Position numbers and translations under genes: made by a program. Positions 1 to 15,980 of a stretch of DNA of 64,000 nt are shown in pieces; position 1 is the stretch's first letter; the number at the start of each line of letters is the position of its first letter. The DNA comes from Chiridota heheva (taxonomy: Eukaryota; Echinodermata; Holothuroidea; Apodida; Chiridotidae), in the NCBI GenBank assembly GCA_020152595.1, contig JAIGNY010000176.1, forward strand, positions 638,501 through 702,500. The letters are read 5' to 3'. Below the pieces are notes generated by a model that saw only the letters and a list, made by a program, of their open reading frames with translations, ran no database searches and was not told the DNA's origin.

Positions 1-443
1 ATAAACAAGACACTACCACACATACATGTACGTACTGATAACAATATCACGTGGAGTACGTACGTGATGGCTGGCTGAGCACACACAGATTTTCACACAA
101 ATTGATCACATGACTTTATTTATGTCAATCTTGTCCCTGGTCTTAAAAGAAGCTTACCAGTGAAATAAGATCATCGTATTGAGGATAATAAAACTGAGCA
201 AATACTGGAAAGAAGTCATCAACAATTTTATCTGCTAAGGAGATGCTAAAAATAGTTCTCAACAGATTTGTACATAGATATTAGAAATCAGACATGGCAT
301 TAAAAGCCTGTACATATTTATAATTGGGATATTACAAAATTTCTCAATTCTTAGACATCAAAAACCATGTTGGCAAACAAGTTGAATATACTGTAAGATG
401 TACATGTCTCACAAGAAAATTAATTTATGGACAAGGGGCAGCA
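1..443. other. AT-rich DNA with no recognised feature
   Basis: No reading frame, splice pattern or repeat that I recognise. Short open frames here are of the length expected by chance. Confidence 0.5.
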
Positions 444-805
444 CAACAAAATGGCTGCCATATGTCTTATATTATTTCAGCTGAAAATTGGGGAGCCAAG
501 TGCCATTTTTTAAAAAGTTGAAAGCTTTTAATCCTGAATAAAACCTTCCACCTGCAGATTTGAAAACTAAAAATTGCAGTACAGTACAATGTTAAGGATT
601 TCAGGTAAATTCTAGATCCCTATATTATCTAAATTCCCTATATTATTTCAATTGGAAGAGGGAGGGGGGGAGAGAAGGAGCAAACCAAAATGGCTGCCAT
701 ATGTCTTGTATTATTTTGGCTGAAAATTAGGAAGGGAGGGGGGGGGGGGCAAGTGCCAATTTTTAAAAGTTTAGAGCATTTAATCGTGAATAAAACAACC
801 TAATA
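444..805 (+). repeat. Two-copy direct repeat, offset about 239 bp
   Basis: The stretch beginning CAAAATGGCTGCCATATGTC at 447 recurs at 686. It continues through a matching GCTGAAAATT, a shared AAGTGCCA and a TTTAAT...TGAATAAAA end. The second copy has an expanded G run. No coding content is seen. Confidence 0.7.
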
Positions 806-1698
806 TTTTTTTTGAAGTTCAGGATTTCAGGCAAATTATAGCCTATATTTATTGCATTGCGCCATAGATCCATTCAGTCGTGTGAGGATAATTAAACTGT
901 TTTCAAAATTAAAAATTAAACAGTTTTGGTATCTAAGGTTTCACCAAAAAGATAAGAGATAAGTCCCTCCCACCAGATTTCTCGCGATCAATAAGGAAAG
1001 TTGAAAACCGGCGGAGGTGACGTTACCAGCACGGCAGCATTTACTTCTGAATTTATTTATGGGACGAAGCCCTTCCTTAAATGGTCATTTAAGATTCAGA
1101 CTCTTCTATTTTTTTTCAATATAAAGTTAGTAACTGGTACTCAAAAGAATTATAATACAATTTTTAAAAATTGTAACTTGTTTCTTACAACTAATGTATA
1201 ATTGAATATTAATGTTGAGGTGGAGTGTTTATATGCATATTTAATGCAGGTAGCACATGACTTTGACACGAGTAAAATGGCCCAACTTTAGGAGAGCTAT
1301 TCACGAGTGCAAAGTAAGGCCTTAGAACCGTGCATTCAATATGCATACAAACACGATGCGAAAGCTTTCATCTTTTTATCAAATTTTCTTGTTAGATTGT
1401 TTAAAATGAATTAAAAAGAATGTAATACGAGAAAAGTTTACATATATTTTTTTGCTTTGTTAAGAAATTTACCTATTGTAAAAATGGACTAAACCAAAAA
1501 CTGAATATATTACTGGGATTTAATGCATGGGTCATGACAATACAAATACTCCATAGAAATTTCATAATTTTGTTACTAAAATAAATAAGCTTTTACCAGA
1601 CTGCTATTTGAGAAACAAAAACCCTCAATCGATGTTATCTCCTGGACTGATTGGTAAAAGAAGGTTCAGATACAAAACTCTTCTGTCAAATTTAAACT
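806..1698. other. Intergenic, no recognised feature
   Basis: AT-rich sequence without a convincing gene or repeat. The 66-codon open frame at 1001-1201 has no supporting features. Confidence 0.4.
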
Positions 1699-1734
1699 AC
1701 CCGTACGAAATTGTTAGGCTGACATGGAACCAAC

Positions 1735-2080
1735 TAGGCCCCGACATTGAGGCTGACATTTAAATTTGGGGCTGACATTCAAATTTTCTTCAATGTTGTG
1801 GACACAACATGAGCATGACAAAGAAGTTGGGGCCGATATGATCACAACATTTTATAGTATTTTCCTTCTAAAGCTAAGATGGGCACGGCATGAGCCCGAC
1901 ATTTCTAACTTAATCTTTTTTTCCTGACAACATCAGCATGACAGTCAAGTAGACCGACACAGGCATGACATCGTGACTTTGACTTTTTTTTCTGAGGCCA
2001 ACATGGACACGACATTTAGACTTAGTATTTTTCTCTGACTACCACATAAGAGCTTATATGAGCATGACATTCTGACTTAT
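1735..2080 (+). repeat. Left inverted arm: degenerate TGACAT-rich units
   Basis: Repeated phrases of the form GGGGCTGACATT, GAGCATGACA and GGACACGACATTT occur every 40-70 bp, with T-rich spacers. They are in reverse-complement relation to the units at 6.65-7.26 kb. Confidence 0.6.
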
Positions 2081-2799
2081 AAATTGTTCTCTACATTGAA
2101 AGTAAGTTAAGGATGAATTTTTAACTTATGATCTCAATGATGTATTTTTTATAAGAAGAGTAAACTTGAGGTATCAGCATTATACTACTTGTTAAGTCAG
2201 CAAAAAGTAAATTAAACCTAGTCAAATAAGAATCTCAAATGTATACCAAAACAACAAAGAATAAGTTATAAGACTTGTCTTCAAGGAATGTAGTTATATT
2301 CAGTAACACAATGATAATTAAAATGTTACATGCACATCACACATGATCAAGAAAATTCAAAGTTGCAAAAGTTACAATCATCATACTTTTAAAAACACAA
2401 GTAGAACTATACGTTGAATGAGGCAGCCTCATTCCAACTGACTAGGAAATAATGTAGTAATCCTTCACCAAAAAACTGCATGCCTCCTCAGATCAATATA
2501 CATATTAGGTTATGTCCCACAAAGCAAAGTTTTCTCTTGTTCCTCCTCCCTGTCATTTTGCAATAAACACTTATACAAGAATTAGCCTACAAAGCTGGAA
2601 ATACATTCTGGGCCAAAATGGTAAGTTTTTGTCAACAAATGAACAATTTTCAACACGTCAAAATAGAAAACTACTAATAGTTCATTTGAAAAGAAACATT
2701 TGTACCTTTTAAGATCAAACACTTCTAGTAGCCCCAAAGGAGAATTAAAGACATTGTAAAAGTATACAAACTTTTCGTCATCCCACACCATCCCACCAA

Positions 2800-4262
2800 A
2801 TATCACCTCAAGATCAATTACGGTTTTCCCATAAAATGAGATGCAACTTTTTCCTTTTTAATCTATTATTTGACCTCTGACTTTTTAGGTACATGACCTA
2901 AATTATAGGGACAAACTTCTCATCATCCCACACCATCCCATTTTTTCTTTTTAATCAATTAATTGACCTCTGCTTTTTAGGTACATGACCCAAATTATAA
3001 GGACAAACTTCTCATCATATCACACCATCCCATTTTCTCTTTTTAATCGATAATTTGACCTCTGACCTTTCAGGTACATGACCCAAATTATAAGGACAAA
3101 CTTCTTATCATCACACACCATCCCAATTTTTCTTTTTAATCAATTATTTGACCTCTGACCTTTTAGGTACACGACCCAAATTACAGGGGACAAAATTCTC
3201 ATTATCCTATACCATGCCACCAAATATCAACTCAAGATCAATTAGTCTTTCCAGAAAAAAAGAGATGCAAACATTTTCTCCTTTTAATAATATATTTGAC
3301 CTCTGACCTTTTAGGTATGTCACCAAAGTTAAAGGGACAAACACATCTCCCTAAATACCAACTCAAGATCAATTATGGTTTTCCCCTAAATAGATACAAT
3401 TTTTCTTTTAATCAATTATTTGATCTCTGACCCTTTAGGTACAAGACTCAAGTTATAGGGACAAACTTCTCATCACCCTTCACCATCCCACAAAATATCA
3501 ACTACAGATCAGCTACGGTTTTCCCATAAAAAGAGATGCAAACTTTTCTCTTTCTAATCAATTATTTGACCTTGACCTTTAAATACATGACCCAAGTTAT
3601 AAGGGAACAAAATTCTTATCAGCTTCCACCATCCCACCAAATATCAACTCCAGATCAATTATGGTTTTCCCATAAAAAGAGATGCAAACTTTTCTCTTTC
3701 TAATCAATTATTTGACCTTTGACCTTTAGGTACATGACCCAAGTTATATGGGACAAACTTCTCATCACCCTCCACCATCCAACCAAATATTAACTAAAGA
3801 TCAATAAAGGTTTTCCCATAAAAAGAGATGCAAACTTTTCTCTTTTTAATTATTTGACTTTTTGACCTTAGGTACAAGACCCAAGTTATAATGGACAAAC
3901 TATTTATCACCCTCCACCAGCCGCCCAAATATTAACTCAAGATCAATTACAGTTTTCCCATAAAAAAAGATGTAAACTTTTCTCTTTTTAATCAATTAAT
4001 TGACCTTTAACCTTTAGGTACATGACCCAAGTAATAGGGGGACAATTAAACTTCTCATCACCCTCCACCATCCAACCAAATATTAACCCAAGATCAATTA
4101 CAATTTTTCCATAAAAAGAGATGCAAACTTTTTTCTTTTTAAACAATTATTTAACCTTTGAACTTTAGGTACATATCCCAAGTTATAGGGGGACAAACTT
4201 CTCATCACCCTCCAGCATCCAACCACATATTAACCCAAGACCACTTACGGTTTTCTCAGAAA
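2800..4262 (+). repeat. Satellite with 147-bp and 93-bp unit variants
   Basis: About 11 copies of a unit contain TTTAGGTACATGACCCAAG, GGACAAACTTCTCATCA, CCACCATCCCACCAAATAT, GATCAATTA and TTTTTAATCAATTATTTGACC. The TTTAGGTAC anchor lies near 2882, 2978, 3069, 3162, 3310, 3435, 3580, 3725, 3867, 4014 and 4167. The first three intervals are therefore about 93 bp and most later ones about 145 bp. The short units lack the roughly 54-bp middle segment that carries AACTCAAGATCAATTA and TTTTCCCATAAAAAGAGATG. Confidence 0.85.
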
Positions 4263-6649
4263 AAGAGATGCAAAATTAACTATTTTACATGCATCTGCAA
4301 ATATAAACCTAATCCACCAAACGCAAAATGAAGTCATCTGGCGGCAATTTTGTAAACAAACCAAACTTTGGTAGGCAAAGCGCAGTGCAAACAACCACAA
4401 TGCAGCAGGTAAGTGGAAAGCATAAACAAATATCAAATTCTCGGTGATTGATCCAAGGCAACTTTTGCCTCTAAAAAGCTTTTTGACTAAAACCGTACAT
4501 ATTTCACTCAAAAGAAGTGTTATTTTATTCTGGAAGCCTAATTCGGTGTCAAAACCACAATTTTTAATAAATTCTTAAAAATATATATGGACAGATTAGA
4601 TCTAACCTAAAAAGTCAGTGACCTTAGCCTAACAGTAGGTTTCAATTAGGCTTAGTAGCGTTAGTGTACTTCATTTTTGCTGAAAAAAAAGAGACACAAA
4701 TCGTTTTTGAATTTGAAGAACTGCAAGTACAGATTTCTTTCTTAGATTTCAACTGAATTCCTCTTCAAAGGCCTAAGTTACTAACATTAACAGGCCAAAC
4801 GTTAGACCTACACAGCATTCAATTTGTGCATGGTATAAGATTCAATGCCCATTGTAAACACAAACGTAATACTAGCAAATTTTAGGCAAGAAATTAGAAT
4901 AGAAGATTGATAAGACAGAGGTATTTAGGCCTCGAACTTAAAAAAATATATGCCTTAATAAATTAAAAGCTTTTGGTCGCTGCATAATTTGGGCATGAAC
5001 ATTCACGCATTAAATTACAATTCAATTCAGGCTAGGCCCAGCATGCATGTAAAGCTTATCTTCATGGAATATTATCAAATGAGAAAACCAAATTTTCTTG
5101 AATAACTTTTACAAAGAGTGGCGGGTGCAACACTTTTTCTAATTAAGTAAATGGATGCCGGCAAATATTCTATGCCAAATTTGAGACTCACAGGTCTGCT
5201 ATCCCTCTTTATGTTCACTCCTAGTAATACTAAAAAGTGTTTTCATCACATATGATATATAAGCAACCACCATTTTGTTTTTAGCTTTAATGGATAAGAT
5301 GTGATCACAATTGGCAAAGTTAATAACTAATGGTCTTATTCCCAATAAGAATGACCTTAGCCACACCCATTGCCAATATTCATAGGCATGTTTTGACTAA
5401 TTTGGCTTAAACTTGACTTAAACAGAACATTAATTACATTTCATTGCATCCCAAATGTCATCGGTCATTAAAAAGTTATCTGAGCATTTCAATACTGCTT
5501 GTCAGATATGAAAGGCTCTAACTACATGTACTGTAACAACTTACAAAGTTAAATTATAATATTTTAATATTTAGAGTTAATAAAGAATATAGTGTGCTAA
5601 TAAGCCTAATACAGTAATAGGTACATAAATATATGTTAATTAGATAGGCTTAAATGTAGTCAAAAAATGAGTGGGTACAATGCAAAAGAACAATGCTTAA
5701 GTTAAATTAAGATTTTATTACTGAAGAGCCAACAATGCAGTACCATATTTGCATTGTGTTGTTATTCACTGGTACTATAAGCATATTAATATCAATATTT
5801 GGCTTCATACATAGAAAATAATTTTCCTGAAATTGTTCACATATGGTCTTTCAAGCATGCACAAAGTTCACATATTAAGTAAATTACTAACGTAGGCAAA
5901 AGAAGAGTATGCATAGATGCACTGTTTACATGTTCATATGCATTACACATTTCATAATTTAACATACAAAACTGTATGTACACATCTACTAACAAGTTGC
6001 ATAACAGGTAATTTAAGCTGTGAGAAAAATCATATTTAGATGATCATACATAGTCTGAGATTATGATCTTATGATGTGATGAATTGACCATGTCTATTTT
6101 TTTTCTATTTTTTTTTTTATATCACTCATCTTTATACAAGAAAGCTCATTCAGCTGAAAACTGCATGGTTAAGGAGAGGCCTTGTTAGAATAAATATATA
6201 ATAGCAAATATAAAATCAAATATCACAAAAAGATTGGCAAAAAGACAAATACAACAAAAGTAACAAACCATACATTGAAATGTATGATAAAATATGAGAC
6301 ATCTAAAGAAGATGTCCACTTTCCAAGATTTGATGATAGTACTATCTTATCTCCTCATGAAGTTGATGTTAATGTGCTTTCGGTGGTGGAACACTGACAA
6401 ATAGGCCTATAGCTTGATATGGAATTTAACAAAATATGAACTTGGTAAATACATCAGCAGGTAGTATTTGCAGTCATTCAAATGATCAATTTTGCATTGT
6501 GTGATTTCTTATAGTGCCTTCAAAACCATTCCCTCCATGTAGCCTAGCATCAATATCAAACTTTTTAAAAAGTACAACAATTCTTGGCATTTATATCTAC
6601 AATTAATAGCCATCCTATACAGGTACGATCTTATATCATTCAAAATAGC
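4263..6649. other. AT-rich interior, no recognised feature
   Basis: I see no gene, no repeat array and no transposase-like frame in this interior of the foldback-like structure. The 88-codon minus-strand frame at 4245-4511 begins inside the satellite edge and has no family signature. Confidence 0.4.
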
Positions 6650-7294
6650 TTGTGTCTTGATCCAGTGTCAGCCTCATGTTGTGTTTATTTCAATGTAGCC
6701 TCAATTTTGGCCTGATATGAGGCTCGTGCAGTGTCGGCCACATGTCATACTCATGTAAATATTTAGCCTCTGTATTAAGCGCCGACATTGAATGTCGAGT
6801 TTAAGTTGTGCTTCAATGTCGGCCTCATACTGTACTTGTATGTCGGCCTCATGTCATGCTCATTTAAATATTTAGCCTCTGTATTAAGCTGTCATTAAAT
6901 GTCGGGTTCATGTCGTGCTCAAAAATCAGCCTCATGTTCTGCTTGAATGTCAACTGATATCAGGCTCATGCAGTGTCGGGCTCATGTCATGCTCATTTAA
7001 CTATTTAGCCACTGTATTAAGCCCCAACATTGAATGTCGGGTTCAAAATCACCTTCAAATTGTGCTTGAATAGCGGCCTCATGTCGGGTCATGTCATGTT
7101 CAAAAATCGGCCTCATGTTGTGTTTGAATGTCGACCTCATGTCATACTCCAAGGTCATGCCCAATGTCATGCTCATTTAAATATTTAGACTCTGAATTAA
7201 GCCCCAACATTTAAGCATTATTTGGCCCCGAATTGGGTTCTCAATGTTAGGCCTAATGTATGGCCTGAATCGGCTTTAACAATTTTGTGAGGGT
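6650..7294 (-). repeat. Right inverted arm: ATGTCGGCCTCATGTC units
   Basis: Many diverged units of about 60-120 bp contain ATGTCGGCCTCATGTC, CATGCTCATTTAAATATTTAG and CTGTATTAAGC. They are the reverse complement of the phrases at 1.73-2.08 kb, and this arm is nearly twice as long as the left one. Confidence 0.65.
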
Positions 7295-7380
7295 GTATGA
7301 TTCCAACACTTCTTGGAAAAGAGATTTTACAGTTTCATGGCAAACAAACAATGATGTAATCTGATTGAAATTATGCTTAA

Positions 7381-7947
7381 AGGATAAGTTCAGGGGTCAT
7401 GCAAGTCTTATATCTTATATGAAAAAGGACTTCAAAAGAAAGAAAATGGTGAACAAAAATGTTATTCCATTAAGGAGATATTTAAGTTTGAGGTTGGGTT
7501 TTATTTGTGTAGAAATGACTGAAATCAGACTAGTTGTGATGTCACTGCCACAGATTCCTCAAATTCTTTATGTATTCTATTATATTTTGTCCTTGGATTT
7601 TGTGGCATAAAACCATTGGATATGTCAGGAAAGTAGCAAGACAGAATTTTGTAAGGATAATTATAATTACCACCTGAAGAAAGTTTGAGGGAAAATAATT
7701 GAAATTGGAAAAAAGTTAAATATATTTTCTTTAAAATACATTAACAATTATTAAGAATGTGAGGATGTGGGCGCCGACCTTCCATAATAGACTTACTACA
7801 CCAGTCATTTCTACAAAGATAAGACATAGCTTTAAACTTATATACCTCCTTAGCAGAATAAGATTTTTCAACGGTTTCTTCTACATTTTGTTTGTTTTAA
7901 ATTCCTCGTTTATATGGGATAAACTTGCTTGACTACGGAACTATCCT
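7381..7947. mobile_element. TTAA-flanked MITE (piggyBac-type target), copy 1
   Basis: A 567-bp element is bounded by TTAA at 7377-7380 and 7948-7951. Its ends AGGATAAGTTC and GAACTATCCT are inverted, and inner inverted similarity extends for more than 100 bp: ATTCCATTAAGGAGATAT on the left, and the right arm when complemented has TCTGCTAAGGAGGTATAT. The centre has GTGATGTCAC. There is no transposase. TTAA targets are typical of piggyBac elements. Relatives lie at 25.7-26.2 and 49.9-50.5 kb. Confidence 0.7.
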
Positions 7948-7951
7948 TTAA

Positions 7952-8700
7952 GGCACAGAGACCGACCTATGGACCCTTGCTAGATTGCTCAAGATGACAG
8001 ACTTTTGTTAGAGATTTCAACAATCTTTTCCACATAAAGCACTGCAAGCTTGAGGCAACATTAGCTAGATATTTGTTTTAGATATATTTTTGGGAAATTA
8101 AAATAAGAAAGAAAAAAATCCCAAAACAGTACAAACTTTGATCATTCAAGTTTACATATTTACTGTGACCCAAGACAATATGCAAATTATGTATGATGGC
8201 ATGAGTTGAAAAGATTTCTATTTTCTAACATAAAGCTATTGTTTTTTTAACCTTTTGCCAAAAGACTTTTGAAGGAGCCCAGCTGTATCTTACTATGATT
8301 TCTAAAGAAGGATCATGCCCCACCAACCTTTTAGGGAAGGATGTAACAAACATTATCTATTGCTGAATTTAAAGAAGGTAGGTAGGTAGATGAGGTATCT
8401 TTTGAGTCACTTTCTTGACAGCTAAGGTCATGTACAGATCTCCACAGCCGTTTGATAAACAAGTTATAAAACACTGGTAAATAAAGACCCACCGGGAATT
8501 GTACCATGAACCTTTAGCTTGCTAAGCTTATGTAATGAACACTAGAAGCACAAATTAACACAATACATTAAGATCTTGGGTCTACTTTAAACCTGTTAGA
8601 CAAATCAACTGCAAATTCTTGGAAGTCTGACTAGATGTATTACTCAGAATTGAAAAAAGATTGTTCTACTCACTATAAGAATATGTTTGTATTGCCAAAA
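7952..8700. other. Intergenic, no recognised feature
   Basis: AT-rich DNA without gene or repeat structure that I can support. Confidence 0.4.
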
Positions 8701-8707
8701 AACCCTG

Positions 8708-8825
8708 CCCCCCCCCCCCCAATAATAATAACAATAAAAACAACAAGAACAATAACAACAACCACCACCACCACAACAATAACAATAACAATAACAATAA
8801 TAATAATAACAATAACAATAATAAC

Positions 8826-8906
<81 letters not shown>
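8708..8906 (+). repeat. C-tract followed by (AAT)n-type microsatellite
   Basis: A run of C grades into AAC/ACC triplets and then a pure (ATA)n tract of about 80 bp. Long ATT-encoded isoleucine frames on both strands are artefacts of the repeat. Confidence 0.95.
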
Positions 8907-10103
8907 CTGAAGACTTACATCCCTCTTATAAAGAATTTTGCTACACAAGAAAGTCATTCATCATGCATGTTTATTACACTGTACAAGGAACAAAAACATG
9001 CTGCAAGCTACAGTATATACAGATCTTGTGTGTAATTGAATTTCAGATTCGCTCACAAGGTTTAGTTCCGCAATATGAACAAATTCTGAACTATCCGATC
9101 TCAAATATTAATAATGATTACTGTGAAGACTTCCTGCAGTGCATAACCTCATGCAATGTATATCACCATAGTTACAATATTTCTTAGAATATATATTAAA
9201 TACTGCACAATTAATGCTGTCAGTAACTGTACCACACCTGTGCCATTTCATTTCAGAACCTGAGCATATTGAATGTTTCAAACAATCATGATTTCAGCGA
9301 AATTCCATTTTCAATGAAACCGCTGGCTTAATAATACAGAAAGTATTGAGAGGTGTTTGTGACAGTAATGCAATCAAAACCACATATTGTTACATGCTCA
9401 TATGGTGACAAAAATAATATGTGCCAAAAAAAAATGGACTTAATTCTCTCGGGATATTCCCTGACTTTAACAGAGCTCTAGGTCGAAGAGTCTTTTTTAC
9501 AATTCATGGGATTGGGAATCTAGAAATAAGAGTCTCATTTCTAAGCAGCTAGGTGTCTAGCATCCAATACAAATTATTCTGGTTAATTTGAACATTCATA
9601 ACAAAGGTTGTAACTACTGTACCATTACCAAGATTACTGGCAAGAAAACTGTATTTGAATATTCTAGAGACTCCAGAAAAATATAATTTTGCCCCAAGTG
9701 CTCCTTAAAAGATGTGCCATTATAGTATGTGCCAAAAATTAATGAAAGAATCTATATTGACATGCAGCAAATTCTAAACTGGTTATCTGAATTTTCAAAA
9801 TAACATTTCTAGTTTTCGAGTTATGGCTGATTTGAATTTAATCAATTTTTAATTTGTGCAAAATTTGTGATGTATGACAGGGCTGATTTTTATTTGCGAC
9901 TGAAACAATCTTTCCAAATAAAGTACTGTAAGCTTCAGCATTTTCAAATATGGAAGTCTCTTGTATCTAGTATTAAAATCTCTTACCAGCAATAGTGACA
10001 CCTAGGGTTGGGTAGTTTGTGGGTATTTTACATCCCTTTCTAAACAGCTAGGGTATACAGAGATGTGCATGGCCAACTTATCCTTCCATTAATTTTATAT
10101 TCA
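8907..10103. other. Intergenic, no recognised feature
   Basis: No frame with family signature and no tandem structure seen. Confidence 0.4.
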
Positions 10104-10505
10104 GCTTACTTATGACAAAAAATTCTTTGTGGTATCACAAATATTCAAACTTAAAAGACAAAAGTCATCACCTAGTACTGTAAATTATACTTTCTCGCAT
10201 GTGATTTCAAATGCTACGGGAGAATTTTGAAGATCAGTAGCCATATGTAATATCTAATGACGAAATACTGAGAATCACTAAACATGACAAAATCAGCACT
10301 GAAAGCTTACTTATGACAAAAAGTTCTTTGTGGTATCACAAATATTCAAACCCAAAAGACAAAGTCATCATCTAGTACTGTAAATTATACTTTCTCGCAT
10401 GTGATTTCAAATGCTACAGGAGAATTTTGAAAATCAGATGGCCATATGTAATATCTAAAGACGAAATACTGAGAATCACTAAACATGTCAAAATCAGCAC
10501 TGAAG
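10104..10505 (+). repeat. 201-bp tandem duplication
   Basis: GCTTACTTATGACAAAAA at 10104 recurs at 10305. The two copies are nearly identical (ATTCTTTGTGGTATCACAAA, TAAATTATACTTTCTCGCAT, GACGAAATACTGAGAATCAC) up to AAAATCAGCACTGAA. The duplication includes the start of the retrotransposon fragment, so it happened after that insertion. Confidence 0.9.
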
Positions 10506-10790
10506 TAAAAAGAGGGTGGAGGTGGATTGGTCATGTGATGCGCATGGGCACTATTAAGCACTGTATGACAGCTATGACGTGGAAACCAGAGGGGAGAAGG
10601 AAAGTTGGTCGTCCTAGAACGGCCTGGAGAAGAACAGTCGAGAAGGAGAGGGAAGTGATGGGATGGAGCTCGTGGACAGAAGCCAGACAAGTTGCAAATA
10701 ACAGTCCAGTGGAGAGTGTACTGCAGCCTTATGGGACATGAGGCCTGAAGAGACAAGGTAAGGTGAGGTGCATGTGATTTCATGACTGTA
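10245..10790 (+). pseudogene. Non-LTR retrotransposon RT C-terminal tail
   Basis: The plus frame at 10427-10741 encodes the characteristic C-terminal segment of endonuclease/reverse-transcriptase polyproteins of non-LTR elements. It runs from I-S-K-D-E-I-L-R-I-T, through RGWRWIGHVMRM, then GRRKVGRPRTAWRRTVEKE, to a W-S-x-x-x-x-A-R-Q tail. It ends at a TGA followed by CTGAAGAGACAAGGTAAGGTG, a usual 3' end for such elements. Only the last ~100 residues are present and the upstream RT palm is missing, so this is a 5'-truncated dead copy. The motif is shared by several non-LTR clades, so I do not name one. Confidence 0.8.
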
Positions 10791-14320
<3,530 letters not shown>

Positions 14321-14559
14321 ACCAGGACCAAAAGTTGGTTCCGATGCTTTTGTTTTTCATAAGGTGATTTGATTTGCAAAATTTGTATTAACTGTCATGT
14401 TATTGCATATCATGTGGAAATATTTGTTCCATAATATTTATTCATAGGCCACACCCACCATGTAGATCAATACAAATGTTGACAACATTAAAATTTGTGC
14501 AATAATTAACAACATTATCATAGCAAGTATGATGCAAAAATAGTTGCTCATTTATCCTA

Positions 14560-15980
14560 TTTCAATAATTTTTCAGTAAGCGCCGCCCACTCATTAATAT
14601 TCACTTTCAAAATTTTTACTTTAAGCCCTGCCCACTTATTAATATGCATGACATCACCACCAAAAACTTTAGGGCACATCTGCAGATCATAGGCTATCTA
14701 TATACCACCCATGACATAAATCCAATTCATAGCTTTTGAGATAAGTGTTTACAAGCTTTTTGTTTACAAAATCATATTAAGCCCCGCCCACTATGCATAT
14801 TAATGCATTTCGGTTGTTAAAAAATGAACATTTCCAGATTTTTTACATTAAGCTCCGCTTACTCATTAATATCAATGCCATCACCACCAAAATCATTAGG
14901 GCACATCTACAAACCATGAAATATATGTGTACCAAATATGACATGAATCCAGTTTACCATTTTTGAGATACCATGTTTTACAAGCTCTTTTCAGCAAAAT
15001 CATATTAAGCCCCGCTCACTATGCATATTAATGAAAGTCAACTTTTTTACATCATGAACATGTACACATCTGCTAACATCATAAAAAACCAAATAGAAAC
15101 AAAACAGATATGTGGTTGTTAAAATATAAATGTTTCCAGAATTTTAAATTAAGCCCCACCTACTCATTATTATGCATAATATCACCACCAAAGTCAATAG
15201 GGCACATCTACAGACCATGGGCTATCTATATGTACCAAATATGACATGAATCCAGTTTACCATTTTGAGATACAGTGTTTAACAAGCTCTTTTCAACAAA
15301 ATCATATTAAGCCCCGCCCACTATGCATATGAATGAAAGTTGACATTTTTACATCATGAAGATGTACACATCAGCTAACATCATAAAAATTACAAATATG
15401 AAACAAAACAGATATGTGGTTCTTAAAATATGAGTTTCCAGAATTTTAAATTAAGCCCCACCTGTCATGACATCACCACCAAAGTCAATAGGGCACATCT
15501 ATGTACCAAATATAATATGAATCCAGTTTACCATTCTTGTGATACCGTGTTTACAAGCTTTTTCAACAAAATCATATTAAGCGGTGCCCACTTTGCATAC
15601 TAATGATCTTCAACATTTTTTTTTTTTTACATCATGAACATGTACTATCATCATAATTACATCAAATATGAAACAAAACAGTCACACAGTTGTTAAAATA
15701 TGAACATTTCAAGATTTTTCCATTAAGCGCTGCCTACTGATTAATATGCATGACATCACCATCAAAAACAATAGGGCACATCATGGGCTATTTATTGAAT
15801 ATGACATGAATCCAGTTATATACCCATTCTTCAAATACCGTGTTTACAAGCTCTTTTAGCAAAATCATATTAAGGCCCACCTGCTATGCATATGAATGAA
15901 ATTCAACATTTGTACATCAGGAATATGAACAAACCAGGTAACATCATAATTATACCAAATATGAAACAAAACATGAAAGT
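14560..15980 (+). repeat. ~300-bp tandem units, first block
   Basis: The anchor TTAAGCCCCGCCCACTATGC occurs at about 14780, 15008, 15306, 15578 and 15872. Between anchors are TATGAAACAAAACA, GACATCACCACCAAA, ATAGGGCACATCTA, ATGACATGAATCCAGTTTAC and GTGTTTACAAGCTCTTTT. The units are 5-15% diverged by eye, with several small deletions. Confidence 0.85.

Larger units (their letters stand above)
1699..7294. mobile_element. Foldback-like element, inverted arms about 5.6 kb apart
   Basis: The left boundary reads ACCCGTACGAAATTGTTA (1699). The reverse complement of the right boundary, near 7294, reads ACCCTCACAAAATTGTTA. Each boundary leads inward into an array of short, diverged units built on phrases such as GGCTGACAT or GAGCATGACAT on the left and the complementary ATGTCGGCCTCATGTC on the right. 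Long terminal inverted arms made of sub-repeats are the hallmark of foldback elements. No transposase frame is visible inside. The interior holds a satellite (2.8-4.26 kb) and unassigned AT-rich DNA. I could not identify a target-site duplication, so an inverted pair of satellites is the alternative. Confidence 0.5.

Noticed and set aside
7480-7670. Minus-strand strong acceptor followed by 48 open codons
   Set aside because: It falls inside the TTAA MITE; no conservation of the frame in the other copies was apparent.
8635-8957. Long Ile/Thr frames on both strands
   Set aside because: They read through the AAT microsatellite; low complexity, no protein.
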